Of a DNA stretch of 64,000 bases, positions 24,279 to 36,000 are shown one piece after another. The notes under the pieces are model-generated. The model was not told the origin of the DNA, did no database searches, and saw only the letters and a list, made by a program, of their open reading frames with translations. This DNA is from Streptomyces tendae (GTDB taxonomy: Bacteria > Actinomycetota > Actinomycetes > Streptomycetales > Streptomycetaceae), in contig NZ_CP043959.1 in assembly GCF_008632955.1 (NCBI RefSeq), positions 5,642,001 to 5,706,000 of the forward strand, written 5' to 3'. A program made the position numbers and the translations under genes. How positions within the stretch are numbered: position 1 is the stretch's first letter; every line of letters begins with the position of its first letter.

Positions 24279-25585
24279 TCCTCCCCCGCCTCCTCGCCGG
24301 CCGGGGGCTTCGCCGGGCCCACCGGCTCCACCAGCACCGTCACGATCTTGTTGCGGCGGCCGGCGGAGGACTCCGCGGTGAGCCGCAGCTCCCGCCCGTC
24401 CGGCAGCTCCATGACGGCCGAGGCGTCCGCGATCGGCACCCTGCCCAGGCGCTTGGCGAGCAGGCCGCCGACGGTCTCGACGTCCTCGTCGTCGAACTCC
24501 TCCAGCCCGTACAGCTCACCCAGGTCGGTGATGTCGAGGCGGGCGGTGACCCGGTAACGGTCCTCGCCCAGCTCCTCGACGGGGGGCAGTTCGCGGTCGT
24601 ACTCGTCGGTGATCTCGCCGACGATCTCCTCGAGGATGTCCTCAATGGTGACGATGCCCGCCGTGCCGCCGTACTCGTCGACCGCGACGGCGACGTGGTT
24701 GCGTTCCTTCTGCATCTCGCGCAGCAGGTCGCCGGCGTTCTTCGTGTCGGGCACGAAGAAGGCCGGGCGCATCGCCGTGGAGACGAGTTCGTTCTCCGCG
24801 TCCCGGCTGATGTGCGTCTTGCGGGCCAGGTCCTTGAGGTAGACGATCCCGACGATGTCGTCCTCGCTCTCGCCGGTCACCGGGATGCGGGAGAAACCCG
24901 AGCGCAGGGCGAGGGTGAGGGCCTGGCGGATGGTCTTGTACCGCTCGATGACCACCAGGTCGGTGCGCGGCACCATCACCTCGCGCACCAGGGTGTCGCC
25001 CAGCTCGAAGACGGAGTGCACCATGCGGCGCTCCTCGTCCTCGATCAGCGACTCCGCCTCGGCGAGGTCCACCAGCGCGCGCAGCTCCGCCTCGGAGGCG
25101 AACGGGCCGTGCCGGAAGCCCTTGCCGGGCGTGAGGGCGTTGCCGATGAGGATCAGCAGCGAGGGGATGGGGCCCATGATCCGCGCCAGCGGCACCAGCA
25201 CGTATGCGGCGGCCGTGCCGGTGCTCAGCGGGTGCTGCCGGCCGATGGTGCGCGGGGAGACCCCGACGGCGACGTAGGAGACGAGCACCATGATGGCGAT
25301 GGCGATCAGCAGCGCCTCGGCCGTCCCGTCGAACTCGCGCACGCTGCCGTAGGTGATCAGCGAGGCGGCGGACATCTCACAGATGATGCGGACCAGCAGC
25401 GCCACGTTGAGGTAGCGGGTGGGGTCCGCGGCGATCTGGGCGAGTTTGGCGCTGCCCCGGCGGCCGGAGCGTACGGCTTCCTCGGCGCGGAAGCTGGAGA
25501 CGCGCGCGATGCCGGCCTCCGCGCAGGCGGCGAGCCAGGCGACGACGACCAGCGCGAGGGCCCCCAGGACGAGTTGCGCGCTCAT
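24275..25585 (-). CDS. CNNM/CorC-HlyC-type membrane protein with CBS domains
   Basis: 436 aa. The CNNM transmembrane domain occupies about residues 1-150 ([54 protein letters not shown]). Paired CBS domains follow from about 195 to 320, starting at [20 protein letters not shown] and including [22 protein letters not shown]-terminal CorC_HlyC domain ([20 protein letters not shown] onward) completes the family architecture. Proteins of this type are linked to magnesium/cobalt efflux and to ribosome-associated operons with ybeY. The ATG at 25585 overlaps the ybeY stop, and the end overlaps the MmcQ-like start. Confidence 0.93.
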   Translation of the reverse strand: MSAQLVLGALALVVVAWLAACAEAGIARVSSFRAEEAVRSGRRGSAKLAQIAADPTRYLNVALLVRIICEMSAASLITYGSVREFDGTAEALLIAIAIMVLVSYVAVGVSPRTIGRQHPLSTGTAAAYVLVPLARIMGPIPSLLILIGNALTPGKGFRHGPFASEAELRALVDLAEAESLIEDEERRMVHSVFELGDTLVREVMVPRTDLVVIERYKTIRQALTLALRSGFSRIPVTGESEDDIVGIVYLKDLARKTHISRDAENELVSTAMRPAFFVPDTKNAGDLLREMQKERNHVAVAVDEYGGTAGIVTIEDILEEIVGEITDEYDRELPPVEELGEDRYRVTARLDITDLGELYGLEEFDDEDVETVGGLLAKRLGRVPIADASAVMELPDGRELRLTAESSAGRRNKIVTVLVEPVGPAKPPAGEEAGEE

Positions 25586-26079
25586 GACACGGTCGGGGCC
25601 GGAGACGGGCCGGTGAGGCCCTTCTCCGCGCGCCAGCCGTCCACGATGGCCGCCTGAAGGCCGAACATCTCGGCCTTCTCGTCCGGTTCCTCGTGGTCGT
25701 AGCCGAGCAGGTGCAGCACACCGTGGACGGTGAGCAGCTGCAGCTCCTCGTCCATGGTGTGCCGCGTCGGTGCTTCCTCGCCCTGCTTGGCGGCGACCTC
25801 GGGGCAGAGCACGATGTCGCCGAGCAGCCCCTGCGGCGGCTCGTCGTCGTCCTTCGACGGGGGCCGCAGCTCGTCCATGGGGAACGACATGACGTCCGTG
25901 GGCCCGGGCAGGTCCATCCACTGGATGTGCAGCTGCTCCATGGCGCCGGCGTCCACCACGATCACCGAGAGCTCGGAGAGCGGGTGGATCCGCATCCGCG
26001 CGAGGGCGTAGCGGGCGATGTCGAGGATCGCCTGCTCGTCGACCTCGGTTCCGGACTCGTTGTTGACGTCGATCGACAT
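25582..26079 (-). CDS. ybeY: Endoribonuclease YbeY, rRNA maturation
   Basis: 165 aa. The zinc motif [13 protein letters not shown] (H119, H123, H129) is intact, preceded by the family strand [10 protein letters not shown] and [18 protein letters not shown]. YbeY acts in 16S rRNA 3'-end maturation and 70S quality control. It is 12 bases downstream of phoH and overlaps the CorC-like start by four bases (ATGA), giving the usual phoH-ybeY-CorC operon order. The start ATG at 26079 is the only one consistent with family length. Confidence 0.96.
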   Translation of the reverse strand: MSIDVNNESGTEVDEQAILDIARYALARMRIHPLSELSVIVVDAGAMEQLHIQWMDLPGPTDVMSFPMDELRPPSKDDDEPPQGLLGDIVLCPEVAAKQGEEAPTRHTMDEELQLLTVHGVLHLLGYDHEEPDEKAEMFGLQAAIVDGWRAEKGLTGPSPAPTVS

Positions 26080-26091
26080 CTGGTGCTCGGT

Positions 26092-27162
<1,071 letters not shown>

Positions 27163-27319
27163 GGGCCGGCTCTGAGGCCTGCGGTTCCTCCTCGTCACGG
27201 CCGCGCAGCTGTGGGCGGCCTCGCGACTCCCAGGGTACGACGCGGGGGTGACAAGCCCGTAGACCTTTTATCCGACCGGGCGATCGACCCCGTTCGCACT
27301 CTTCCCCGAGGACGCCGTC

Positions 27320-28474
27320 TCAGGCCGACCGGCGGAACCCGATCGTCGGCACCGCCCGCCGCAGCGGCCAGGGTCGCACCGCCTCCTCCGGGACCAGCCC
27401 GGCCAGGAAGCCGTAGCGCCGCAGCGCGGAGGGGTCCTGGCCCTCGACCGACTGCACCCTGCGCCACCACCCGGCGATCTCCGCCCAGCCAGGCGCGGAC
27501 AGCGAGCCGCCGAACTCCTGGACGGACAGCGCGGCCGTCAGTCCCGCGAAGGCCAGCCGGTCGGCCAGCGGCCAGCCCGCCAGCGTGCCGGTGACGAAGC
27601 CGGCGACGAACACGTCCCCCGCGCCCGTCGGGTCCAGCGCCTCCACCTCGATGGCCGGCACCGACGCGGTCTCCCCCGTCCGCCGGTCCACCGCGTACGC
27701 GCCCTCCGCGCCCAGCGTGACCACGGCGACCGGGACGTGCTCGGTGAGAGCGTGGGCGGCGGCGTGCGGGGTGGCGGTGCCGGTGTAGCGCATGGCCTCC
27801 TCGGCGTTCGGCAGGAACGCCTCGCAGTACCTGAGGTCGTCCAGGCCCGCCAGGTCCCACGCCCCCGTGTCGTCCCAGCCGACGTCGCCGAAGATGCGGG
27901 TGCCCTTGCGGGCGGCCTGCGCGATCCAGGGGGCGCTGCGGCCGGGGGTGAGGGAGCGACGGCGGCCCGTGCGCGGGCGGGCAGTCGGGGCGGGCTCCTC
28001 GGGGGGCGGTTCGTGGCCGTGCGAGACCATCGTGCGCTCGCCCTCGTACGCCATGGAGACGGTGACCGGGGAGTGCCAGCCGGGGACCGTGCGGGACGGG
28101 GAGAGGTCGATACCCTCGCCCTGCTCCAGCGCGTCCCAGCAGTACTCGCCGTAGTGGTCGTCGCCGAAGGCGGCCGCGAGGGAGGTGCGCAGGCCGAGCC
28201 GGGCCAGGGCGGTGGCCATGTTGGCCACGCCGCCCGGGCTCGACCCCATGCCGCGCGCCCAGGACTCGGTCCCGCGCACGGGGGCGGAGCCGAGCCCGGT
28301 GAAGACGATGTCCAGGAAGACGGTGCCGGTGAGGTAGACGTCCCAGGCGGGCCCGTCCGGGCCGCGCAGGGCGGCGAGGGGGTCGACGTGGGGCGGGCAG
28401 GGTCCCGCGGCCGGTGCCTGCCCGGCTCTCTTGCCGGTCCTCTTCCCGTTCCTCTTCCCGGTGGACGCCATCAC
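27320..28474 (-). CDS. PfkB-family carbohydrate kinase
   Basis: 384 aa. PfkB signature 1 is SSPGGVANMATALARLGLRT and signature 2 is ALDPTGAGDVFVAGFVTG, with the catalytic aspartate in GAGD. An N-terminal basic tail (GKRNGKRTGKRAG) precedes the Rossmann-like core that starts at YLTGTVFLDIVFTGLG. A P/R-rich loop (EEPAPTARPRTGRRRSLTPG) interrupts the middle. The enzyme phosphorylates a sugar or sugar acid. A glucarate-dehydratase-like gene 128 bases upstream hints at 2-keto-3-deoxy sugar-acid catabolism, but that is inference. The start at 28474 is one codon before a second ATG. Confidence 0.88.
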   Translation of the reverse strand: MMASTGKRNGKRTGKRAGQAPAAGPCPPHVDPLAALRGPDGPAWDVYLTGTVFLDIVFTGLGSAPVRGTESWARGMGSSPGGVANMATALARLGLRTSLAAAFGDDHYGEYCWDALEQGEGIDLSPSRTVPGWHSPVTVSMAYEGERTMVSHGHEPPPEEPAPTARPRTGRRRSLTPGRSAPWIAQAARKGTRIFGDVGWDDTGAWDLAGLDDLRYCEAFLPNAEEAMRYTGTATPHAAAHALTEHVPVAVVTLGAEGAYAVDRRTGETASVPAIEVEALDPTGAGDVFVAGFVTGTLAGWPLADRLAFAGLTAALSVQEFGGSLSAPGWAEIAGWWRRVQSVEGQDPSALRRYGFLAGLVPEEAVRPWPLRRAVPTIGFRRSA

Positions 28475-28602
28475 GGTGCGCTCCCTGACGTGGTGCGGTT
28501 TCAGCCAGTGTGCACCACACCGCCGACAGGCCGGCCGCCGTCACGCCGGGACGCCCCGGGGACCGTGCCGTCCGCCGTCGCCGGGGCCGGCTCCGGGACC
28601 CG

Positions 28603-29913
28603 TCACCAGCGGGGCACGGTGGGCCGGGTCCAGCCCGGTTCGGCGGTCCGCATGGCCGCCGCGTCGTCGCGGTCGCGCAGCGCGCCGTCGTCGTCCAGCC
28701 ACCGCCGGTGCAGGGAGGCCAGCCGGTCCCGGTCGAGTTCGACGCCGAGGCCGGGCGCGTCCGGGACCCGTACGGTGCCGCCCTCGAAGGTGAGCCGCTC
28801 GGTGAGGACGTCCTCGGACTGCCAGGGGTAGTGGGAGTCGCACGCGTGGTGCAGGTTGGGCACGGTGGCCGCCACGTGGGTCATGGCGGCGAGGCTGATG
28901 CCCAGGTGCGTGTTGGAGTGCATGGAGACGCCCACGCCGAAGGTGCGGCAGATCGCCGCGAGGTGCTGGGTGTTGCGCAGGCCGCCCCAGTAGTGGTGGT
29001 CGGAGAGGACCACCTGGACGGCGTCCCGGGTGAACGCCTCCTTGATCTCGGCGAACGTCGTCACGCACATGTTGGTGGCGAGCGGCACTCCGGTCCGGGC
29101 GGCCACCTCGGCCATGGCGGGTGTACCGAGGGTGGGGTCCTCCAGGTACTCCAGGACGTCCCCGAGTTCCTCGGCGACCTTGAGCGAGGTCTCCACGGAC
29201 CAGGCGCCGTTGGGGTCGAGACGCAGCGGGTGCCCGGGGAACGCGGCGGCGAGCGCGCGGACGGCGGCGATCTCCTCGTCCGGCGGGAAGACGCCGCCCT
29301 TCAGCTTGAACGACGTGAAGCCGTACACCTCCTTGAACCGGCGTGCCTGCTCGACGACGCCCGCCGGGTCCACGGCGGCGCCCCAGTCGTCCTTCTCCGC
29401 CGGCACGCCCTCGGGGTGGTCGGCCCACTTGTAGAACAGGTACGCGCTGTACTCGACGGCGTCGCGCACCTTGCCGCCGAGCAGGGCGTGCACGGGCAGG
29501 CCGAGGCTCTTGCCGAGGGCGTCGAGGCAGGCGACCTCCAGGGCGGAGAGCACGGACAGCCGCAGCTTGTCGGCGGTCTGCACGCCGCGCAGTCCGCCGA
29601 CGTCGACCTGGCCGGAGACCCGGGCGGCATCGACGGCTATGTCGTCGGCCTCGGCGAACAGCCGGTTCAGGTCGCCGGCCGGGTGTCCGACGAGCTTGTC
29701 GGCGAGCGGCCGGGCCAGTTCCAGGTACTTGGTGTCGCCGTAGGTCTCGCCGAGGCCGGTGGTCCCGCCCGCGGTCACCACCTCCACGATCAGCCGGGGG
29801 GTGTACGGCTGGTGCACGCCCTGGGTGTTGAGCAGGGGCGGGTCGGCGACCAGCACCGGGGTGAGGCGGACCTCGGTGACGGTCAGGTCGTCCCGGGAGG
29901 TGGGTGGGGTCAC
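28603..29913 (-). CDS. Enolase-superfamily sugar-acid dehydratase (glucarate dehydratase-like)
   Basis: 436 aa from GTG 29913, fixed by AGGAG seven bases upstream; the reading to 29964 lacks a site. The KxK catalytic base is in YGFTSFKLKGG. The three metal ligands fit LRLDPNGAW, YLEDPTLG and TNMCVT. The second-half histidine pair is in LSDHHYWGGLRN and VSMHSNTHLGISL. The motif set fits GlucD-type enzymes that dehydrate D-glucarate/L-idarate to 5-keto-4-deoxyglucarate. It lies upstream of a PfkB kinase on the same strand and divergent from an MFS gene. A 21-bp palindrome upstream suggests control by a dedicated repressor. Confidence 0.88.
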   Translation of the reverse strand: MTPPTSRDDLTVTEVRLTPVLVADPPLLNTQGVHQPYTPRLIVEVVTAGGTTGLGETYGDTKYLELARPLADKLVGHPAGDLNRLFAEADDIAVDAARVSGQVDVGGLRGVQTADKLRLSVLSALEVACLDALGKSLGLPVHALLGGKVRDAVEYSAYLFYKWADHPEGVPAEKDDWGAAVDPAGVVEQARRFKEVYGFTSFKLKGGVFPPDEEIAAVRALAAAFPGHPLRLDPNGAWSVETSLKVAEELGDVLEYLEDPTLGTPAMAEVAARTGVPLATNMCVTTFAEIKEAFTRDAVQVVLSDHHYWGGLRNTQHLAAICRTFGVGVSMHSNTHLGISLAAMTHVAATVPNLHHACDSHYPWQSEDVLTERLTFEGGTVRVPDAPGLGVELDRDRLASLHRRWLDDDGALRDRDDAAAMRTAEPGWTRPTVPRW

Positions 29914-29969
29914 AGGGCGGCTCCTACGAGGTGGGTCCGGCGTCGTGCGGGGTCCTGAGGTCATCTCCC

Positions 29970-29990
29970 TACGTAGACGGCGTCCACGTA
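29970..29990. promoter_or_regulatory. 21-bp palindrome, putative operator for the dehydratase gene
   Basis: TACGTaGACG-g-CGTCcACGTA has one mismatched pair and lies 57 bases upstream of the GTG start, where a repressor would block transcription. No regulator gene is adjacent. The 349-base gap 29914-30262 shows no other clear element; -10/-35 boxes for either direction were not found. Confidence 0.5.
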
Positions 29991-30262
29991 TGAGAACGAA
30001 GGTTAGAGGGGTGAATCAGGGGCGTCAATGGGGCGGCCGACCGTCGGGCAGCGGTCGCGCAGCGCCCGCCGGAGCGCGAAAAGCGCGCTGATACCCAGAC
30101 CCCCGAACACCCAAACAGAAGAGTGGCCTAGATCACATCAACCTCGCTGCCGTTGCGCCGCTCCCGCTTGATACAAATTGCCCGCGCGTTCTCGTCCGTC
30201 GACGGTCGTCGCCCCCCATCTCCTTTTTCGCACCGTCCCTTTCGCACGCCCTGGGAACGCCC

Positions 30263-31609
30263 GTGTTCGCCCCTCGCACCACCCCCTGGCCCCTCGTCGC
30301 CCTTTTCACGGCCGGGTACCTCGCGCCGTATCTGCTGCCCACCACGGTCGGCCGGCTGGAACGCGGCCTCGCGCTGTCGGCCACCCAGGCGGGGGCCGTC
30401 GGCAGTCTGCTGCTGCTCAGCTCCGCCACGGCCGGGTTCCTGCTGGCCTCGCACGTCGAGCGGACCGGGCCGCGGACCCTGGCCCGCCTCGGGCTGCTCC
30501 TCGCCGTCGTCGGCTACGGCGGGGCCGCCCTGACCACCGCCGTCCCCGCCGTGGTCGCCGGTGCCGTGATCGGCGGCTTCGGCTCGGGCACGGCCACCAC
30601 GGTCGCCGCCACCCGGATCGCCGCCGAGAAGGACCCACACCGGGCCTCCACCCTGGGACTGCTCAGCGTGTCCGCGCTGGCGGGCGCGGTCTACCTGACG
30701 GTGCCGCACCTGCCCGGGCACGGGCTGACCCTCGCCGCCATCGCCCTCACCGCGCTCGCGGTGTGGCCGCTGACCTCCCGGCTGCCCGGCGGCACGACCG
30801 TCCCGCTCCCGGCGGAGCCGGACACCGACGCCTACGGCACCGGCACCGACCGCCTGCCGCACCGGCGTTCGGGCATGGTGCTGGCCGGGGCGATGCTGCT
30901 GTGGTCCATGGCGCAGAACGCGCTGTGGGGTGTCAGCGGACGCATCGGCGTCGACCAGGCGCACCTGTCCGAACCGACCGTGGGCGTGGTCTTCGCGCTG
31001 GCCCTGGGCGCGGGCCTGCTGGGTGTGCTGGGCGCGGGCGCGCTCGGCTCACGGCTCGGGCGCGCGCTGCCCATCGGCGGCGGCACGGTCGTCATCGCCG
31101 GCTGCATCGCGCTGAGCGCCTCGGCCGACGGGCTGGGGAGCTTCGCCTCCGGTGAGATCGCCTGGAACACGTTCTATCCGGTGGTGCTGTCGTACCTGAT
31201 CGGGCTGGCCGCCTCGCTGGACCCGAAGGGCCGCTGGGCGGTGCTGGTCGGCTCCGCGTCCGCCCTCGGCACGGCGGCCGGACCGATCACCGGCAGCGTG
31301 CTGTCCGCGCTGGCCGGCTTCCCGGTGATGGGCGCGGTGCTCGCGGCGGGTCTGCTGCTGGTCGCGGTGCCGATGACCGGCGTCGCCCTGCACACCGGCG
31401 GGCGTCCGCTGCTGCCGGGTGCGGTGCGGCGGCGTGGCGGTCACGCGGCGGCACTGCTCGCGGCCACCACGGGTACGCCCACGGGGCCGGTACCGGAGGT
31501 CGGGGCGCCGGAGCAGCCGGTGGTCGAGATTCCCCTCGACGGAACGCCTGCGGCGGCGCGGGGCGCCTACGACACGGCGGCGGCCACGCGGGGGCCGGGC
31601 GGGGTGTGA
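30263..31609 (+). CDS. Major facilitator superfamily transporter
   Basis: 448 aa from GTG 30263, with 12 predicted hydrophobic segments. The first half starts VALFTAGYLAPYLLPTTVG and has the GFGSGTATTVAATRIAAEKD loop. A central polar linker (AEPDTDAYGTGTDRLPHRRS) separates the halves, and the second half includes ILLWSMAQNALWG-like and VVLSYLIGLAASLDPKGRWA. The C-terminal tail of about 50 residues is polar. The substrate is unknown. Divergence from the sugar-acid dehydratase suggests possible uptake of its substrate, but the intergenic region shows no shared operator overlapping both starts. It is convergent with rnz. Confidence 0.85.
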   Translation: MFAPRTTPWPLVALFTAGYLAPYLLPTTVGRLERGLALSATQAGAVGSLLLLSSATAGFLLASHVERTGPRTLARLGLLLAVVGYGGAALTTAVPAVVAGAVIGGFGSGTATTVAATRIAAEKDPHRASTLGLLSVSALAGAVYLTVPHLPGHGLTLAAIALTALAVWPLTSRLPGGTTVPLPAEPDTDAYGTGTDRLPHRRSGMVLAGAMLLWSMAQNALWGVSGRIGVDQAHLSEPTVGVVFALALGAGLLGVLGAGALGSRLGRALPIGGGTVVIAGCIALSASADGLGSFASGEIAWNTFYPVVLSYLIGLAASLDPKGRWAVLVGSASALGTAAGPITGSVLSALAGFPVMGAVLAAGLLLVAVPMTGVALHTGGRPLLPGAVRRRGGHAAALLAATTGTPTGPVPEVGAPEQPVVEIPLDGTPAAARGAYDTAAATRGPGGV

Positions 31610-31757
31610 GCTCCCGTGGACCGCGCCCGCCTGCCCTCCCCGAGGACGGTGGGCCCGCGTCCGGCTGCGGGGGCCGCCGCGCCCACCCGTGCCGCCCGGG
31701 GCACCTCCCACGCCCGAGGCACTGGACGAGGCACGACTGCCCGCGGCTCCGACGGGG

Positions 31758-32663
31758 TCACCGGCGTTTGGGCAGAGCGACGCGTTGGAGGTCTCGGGCC
31801 ACGGTCAGGTCGGCGTCGTAGCCCGTGGCGCGGGCCTGGCGTTCGAACTCGTCCGGGTCCGCGTAGCGCTGGCTGAAGTGCGTGAGCACCAGATGCCGTA
31901 CGCCCGCGTCGCGGGCCACGCGGGCCGCCTGGCCGGCGGTCAGGTGGCCGAACTCCACGGCGAGTTCCTCGTCCTCGTCGAGGAACGTCGACTCGATGAC
32001 CAGCATGTCGCAGCCCTCGGCGAGCGCGTACACCCCGTCGCACAGCCGGGTGTCCATGACGAACGCGAACCGCTGCCCGCGCCGCACCTCGCTGACGTCC
32101 TCCAGGGCGACCCCGTCCAGGGAGCCCTCGCGCTGGAGGCGGCCGACGTCCGGTCCCTCGATGCCGTACGCGGCGAGCCGGTCGGGCAGCATCCGGCGGC
32201 CGTCCGGTTCGACGAGCCGGTAGCCGTACGCCTCGACGGGATGGGAGAGCCGGCGCGCCTCCAGCGTGTAGCCGAGGGTGCGGGCGAGCGGGCCGTCGGT
32301 GTCGACGGGGTCCTCGGCGAGGTCGACGGTCTCGCGGTAGGCGGTCGCGTACCGCAGCCGGTCGAAGAACCGCTGCCCGGAGCGCGGGTAGTGCGCGGTG
32401 ACCGGGTGCGGCACCTTGTCGAGGTTGATCCGCTGGATCACCCCGGCGAGCCCCAGGGAGTGGTCGCCGTGGAAGTGGGTGACGCAGATCCGGTTCACGT
32501 CATGGGCGGCGATCCCGGCGCGCAGCATCTGGCGCTGGGTGCCCTCGCCGGGGTCGAACAGGATGCCCTCGCCGTCCCAGCGCAGCAGGTAGCCGTTGTG
32601 GTTGCGGTGCCGGGTGGGGACCTGGCTGGCGGTGCCGAGCACCACCAGTTCACGGACGGACAC
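31758..32663 (-). CDS. rnz: Ribonuclease Z, tRNA 3' maturation
   Basis: 301 aa. The metallo-beta-lactamase motif is [13 protein letters not shown], with [18 protein letters not shown] upstream and the later metal ligands in VMDTRLCDG and [10 protein letters not shown] flexible-arm/exosite region lies around [13 protein letters not shown]. RNase Z removes the 3' trailer of tRNA precursors endonucleolytically. The GTG at 32663 starts three bases after the HIT gene stop, so the two are one transcription unit. The 148-base gap to the MFS stop is convergent and holds only short GC hairpins. Confidence 0.94.
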   Translation of the reverse strand: MSVRELVVLGTASQVPTRHRNHNGYLLRWDGEGILFDPGEGTQRQMLRAGIAAHDVNRICVTHFHGDHSLGLAGVIQRINLDKVPHPVTAHYPRSGQRFFDRLRYATAYRETVDLAEDPVDTDGPLARTLGYTLEARRLSHPVEAYGYRLVEPDGRRMLPDRLAAYGIEGPDVGRLQREGSLDGVALEDVSEVRRGQRFAFVMDTRLCDGVYALAEGCDMLVIESTFLDEDEELAVEFGHLTAGQAARVARDAGVRHLVLTHFSQRYADPDEFERQARATGYDADLTVARDLQRVALPKRR

Positions 32664-32666
32664 GGC

Positions 32667-33020
32667 TTATCCGGGGGGCCATTCGAGACCGCGCCCGCCC
32701 AGGACGTGGGCGTGCGCGTGCCACACGGTCTGGCCGGCGCCGCTGCCGGTGTTGAAGACGATGCGGTAGCTCTCCAGCTTCTCGTCGTCCGCGACGGCCT
32801 GCGTCTCGCGCAGCACGTCCGCGGCGAGCTCGGGCGCCGCGGCGGCGAGCGCCGCGGCGTCCCGGTGGTGCGCCTTCGGGATCACCAGGACATGGGTGGG
32901 CGCCTGGGGGTTGATGTCACGGAACGCGACGGTCGTGTCCGTCTCGCGCACGATCGTCGCCGGGATGCTGCCCGCGACGATCTTGCAGAACAGACAGTCG
33001 TCCTGAGGTTCCCCAGCCAT
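32667..33020 (-). CDS. HIT-domain nucleotide hydrolase (HinT-like)
   Basis: 117 aa, standard for HINT-type proteins. The zinc/structure motif DDCLFCKIVAGSIPA opens the protein, PQAPTHVLVIPKAHHRD follows, and the histidine triad GQTVWHAHAHVLGG closes it. Such enzymes cleave adenosine phosphoramidates and related P-N bonds in the cytosol. It is followed immediately by rnz. The gene is about 80 bases downstream of the tricorn-like protease gene on the same strand. Confidence 0.94.
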   Translation of the reverse strand: MAGEPQDDCLFCKIVAGSIPATIVRETDTTVAFRDINPQAPTHVLVIPKAHHRDAAALAAAAPELAADVLRETQAVADDEKLESYRIVFNTGSGAGQTVWHAHAHVLGGRGLEWPPG

Positions 33021-33098
33021 ACGCCCTCCTCGACCCGACGATCACTACAGGGGCATGCTACCGATCCGGCCCCGGGCCGTCGTGCCGCACGGGTGCGG

Positions 33099-36000
33099 TC
33101 ACGACAGCTCCGGCGCCACCTTCGCGGGCGTCTCCTCCAGCGCCTCCAGCGCCAGCCGCACCGCCTCGTCCAGCTGGACGTCCCGCCCGGCGGCGTAATC
33201 CTGCGGCCGCTGGACGACCTCTACGTCCGGGTCGACGCCGTGGTTCTCCACGTCCCAGCCGTACCCCTCCAGCCAGAAGGCGTACTTGGGCTGGGTGACC
33301 AGCGTGCCGTCGACCAGCCGGTAGCGGCTGTCGATGCCGATGACGCCGCCCCAGGTGCGGGTGCCGACGACAGGGCCGATGCCGAGTGCCTTGATCGCCG
33401 CGTTGACGATGTCCCCGTCGGAGCCGGAGAACTCGTTGGCGACGGCGACGACCGGCCCCCGGGGCGCGTCGCGCGGGTAGCTCTCCGCGCGCATCCCGCG
33501 CGGCAGGTCCCAGCCGACGATCCGCCGGGCCAGCTTCTCCACCACGAGCTGCGAGGTGTGGCCGCCGCGGTTCTCCCGCACGTCCACGACCAGACCCTCG
33601 CGCAGCACCTCCACCCGCAGGTCGCGGTGGATCTGCGCCCACCCGGGCGCCTGCATGTCGGGGACGTGGATGTAGCCGAGCCGGCCGCCGGACTTCTCCA
33701 GCACGTAGGCCCGCCGGTCGGCGACCCAGGCGTGGTAGCGCAGCGGCTCCTCGTCGGCGAGCGGGACGACGACCGCGTGCCGGGGCTCTCCCCCGCCGGC
33801 CGGTGACACGGTCAGTTCGACGGGCTTGCCGGCCGTGCCGACCAGCAGCGGCGCCGGTCCGGTCACCGGGTCGACCGGCTGTCCGGCGACGGCGACGATC
33901 GCGTCCCCCGGCCGGATCGCCACGCCGGGCGCGGCGAGCGGAGAGCGGGCCTCCGGGTCGGAGGTCTCGGCGGGCAGGACGCGGTCCACCCGCCAGCTGC
34001 CGTCCTCGTGCCGGGAGACGTCCGCGCCGAGCAGTCCCTGCCGGGCGCCGCCGCCGAAGCCGCCGCGCGGGGTGATGTAGGCGTGCGAGGTGCCGAGTTC
34101 GCCGTGCACCTCCCACAGGAGGTCCACCAGGTCGTCGTGGGTGGCCAGCCGGCCGAGCACGGGACGGTAGCGGTCCAGGACCCCGTCCCAGTCGACACCG
34201 CTCATGTCGGGACGCCAGAAGTTGTCCCGCATGATGCGGCCGTTCTCGTCGAACATCTGCCGCCACTCGGCGGCCGGGTCGACGAACTGGCGGACCCGGG
34301 CGAGGTCCACGGTGATGTTGGTGTCGCTGTCCTCGTCGCCGGAGGCACGCCGGTCGCTGGGTACGACCTTCAGCCGTCCGTCGGTCCACAGCAGCACCCG
34401 CTTGCCGTCCCCGCTGACCTCGAAGTGGTCGGCGTCGACGGCGAGATGCTCGATGCGCTGCTGGGCGAGGTCGTAGCGCTCCAGGTCGGTCTTGGGGTCC
34501 GGGTCGTCGGGCGTGGCCCGGGACGCGCCGAGCACGCCGCGCACCGGGTGCCGCAGCCACAGCACGCCGTCCTTGGCGGCGCGCAGGTTGCTGTAGCGGG
34601 AGGCCTCGACCGGGAAGGGCACGATGCGGTCGGCCAGCCCGTCGAGGTCGATGCGCGTGGTGGGCGTGCCCTCGCTGTCGGGGGTCTCGTCCCGGTCCGG
34701 GGTCTCGAACGGCCGGCCGTGCCGCTGCGGCCCGAACGGCGACGGGGTGGTCGCCGCCAGCGCGATCAGGTACGGCCGTACGCCCTCGACGAAGGCCAGG
34801 TCGAAGACGTGCTCGTCGTAGACCGGGTCGAAGGAGCGTGTGGACAGGAACGCGAGGTGCTTGCCGTCGAGGGTGAAGGCGGGCGCGTAGTCCTGGAAGC
34901 GCAGCGGGGTCGCCTCGGTGACCGACAGGTCGGTGGTGTTGGCGAGCTTGATCTGGCTGAGCGGACGCGGGCCGGGGTGGGACCAGGCGAGCCAGGTGGA
35001 GTCGGGCGAGAACACCAGCCCGGAGACGTCGCCGTCCTCGCTGCGGTCCACCTCGCGGACCTCGCCGGTCTCCCGCTCGACGAACAGGACCCGGCCGTCG
35101 TGCGAGGCGATCGCGGCGCGGCTGCCGTCGGGTGCCATCGCCAGCTCCACGACCCTGCCGAGCTGTCCTGCCGCCAGGCGGCGCGGGGTGGCGCCGGGGG
35201 CCGGTCCGGTGGCGGGGGCGAACTCCAGGGCGTCGTCGCCCTCGGCGTCCGTCACCCACACCACCCATTCCTCGCCGTCCGCGCGGAAGGTGCGCGGCCG
35301 GCGGGCCCGTACGCCCGGGGTCGCGGCGAGCGCGCGGGCGGGGCCGGAGCGGTGGGTGACCCAGTGGACGGTGCCACGCACGCAGACGGCGCTGCCGCGC
35401 GCGGTGTGGTCGGGGGACGCGGAGCCGAACCAGCGGGCCGCGTTCACCGGGAACGGCTGGAGGTCGACGCGCTGCCCGCCGAGCCGGACGTCGAGGCGGC
35501 GCGGCTCGGCCCCGTCGAGGTCGTCGAGGATCCACAGCTCGCCGGCGCCGGACCAGACGACCCGGCTGCCGTCGGTGGCCGCGTGACGGGCGTAGAAACC
35601 GTCCAGCGGGGTGTGACGGCGCAGGTCGGAGCCGTCGGCGAGGGAGGAGTACAGCGCGCCCGTGCCCTCGTGGTCGGAGAGGAACGCGATCTTCTCCCCC
35701 ACCCACAGCGGGTACTCGATGTTCCCGTCGAGATCCTCGTGCAGCCGGACGAACTCGCCGTCGCCGTCGCGGTCGATCCACAGCTTGCCGGCGGTGCCGC
35801 CCCGGTAGCGCTTCCAACTGGCCGCCTCACGGCCCATCGTGGCGGAGAGCAGCACGGTGTGCGGACCCGCCGCGACATCACCGACCGGCCCGTACGGCAG
35901 GGTCTCGGCGGGGCCGCCGTCGAGCGGCACGGCGCGCGCCCAGGTACGGCGCACGCCGGCCTGGCCGTACGTGCTCAGCGCGAGGACGCGGCCGTCGGCG

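Noticed and set aside
30128-30964. Minus-strand frame over the start of the MFS gene
   Set aside because: Gly/Arg/Gln-rich translation, typical of the strand opposite a membrane protein gene.
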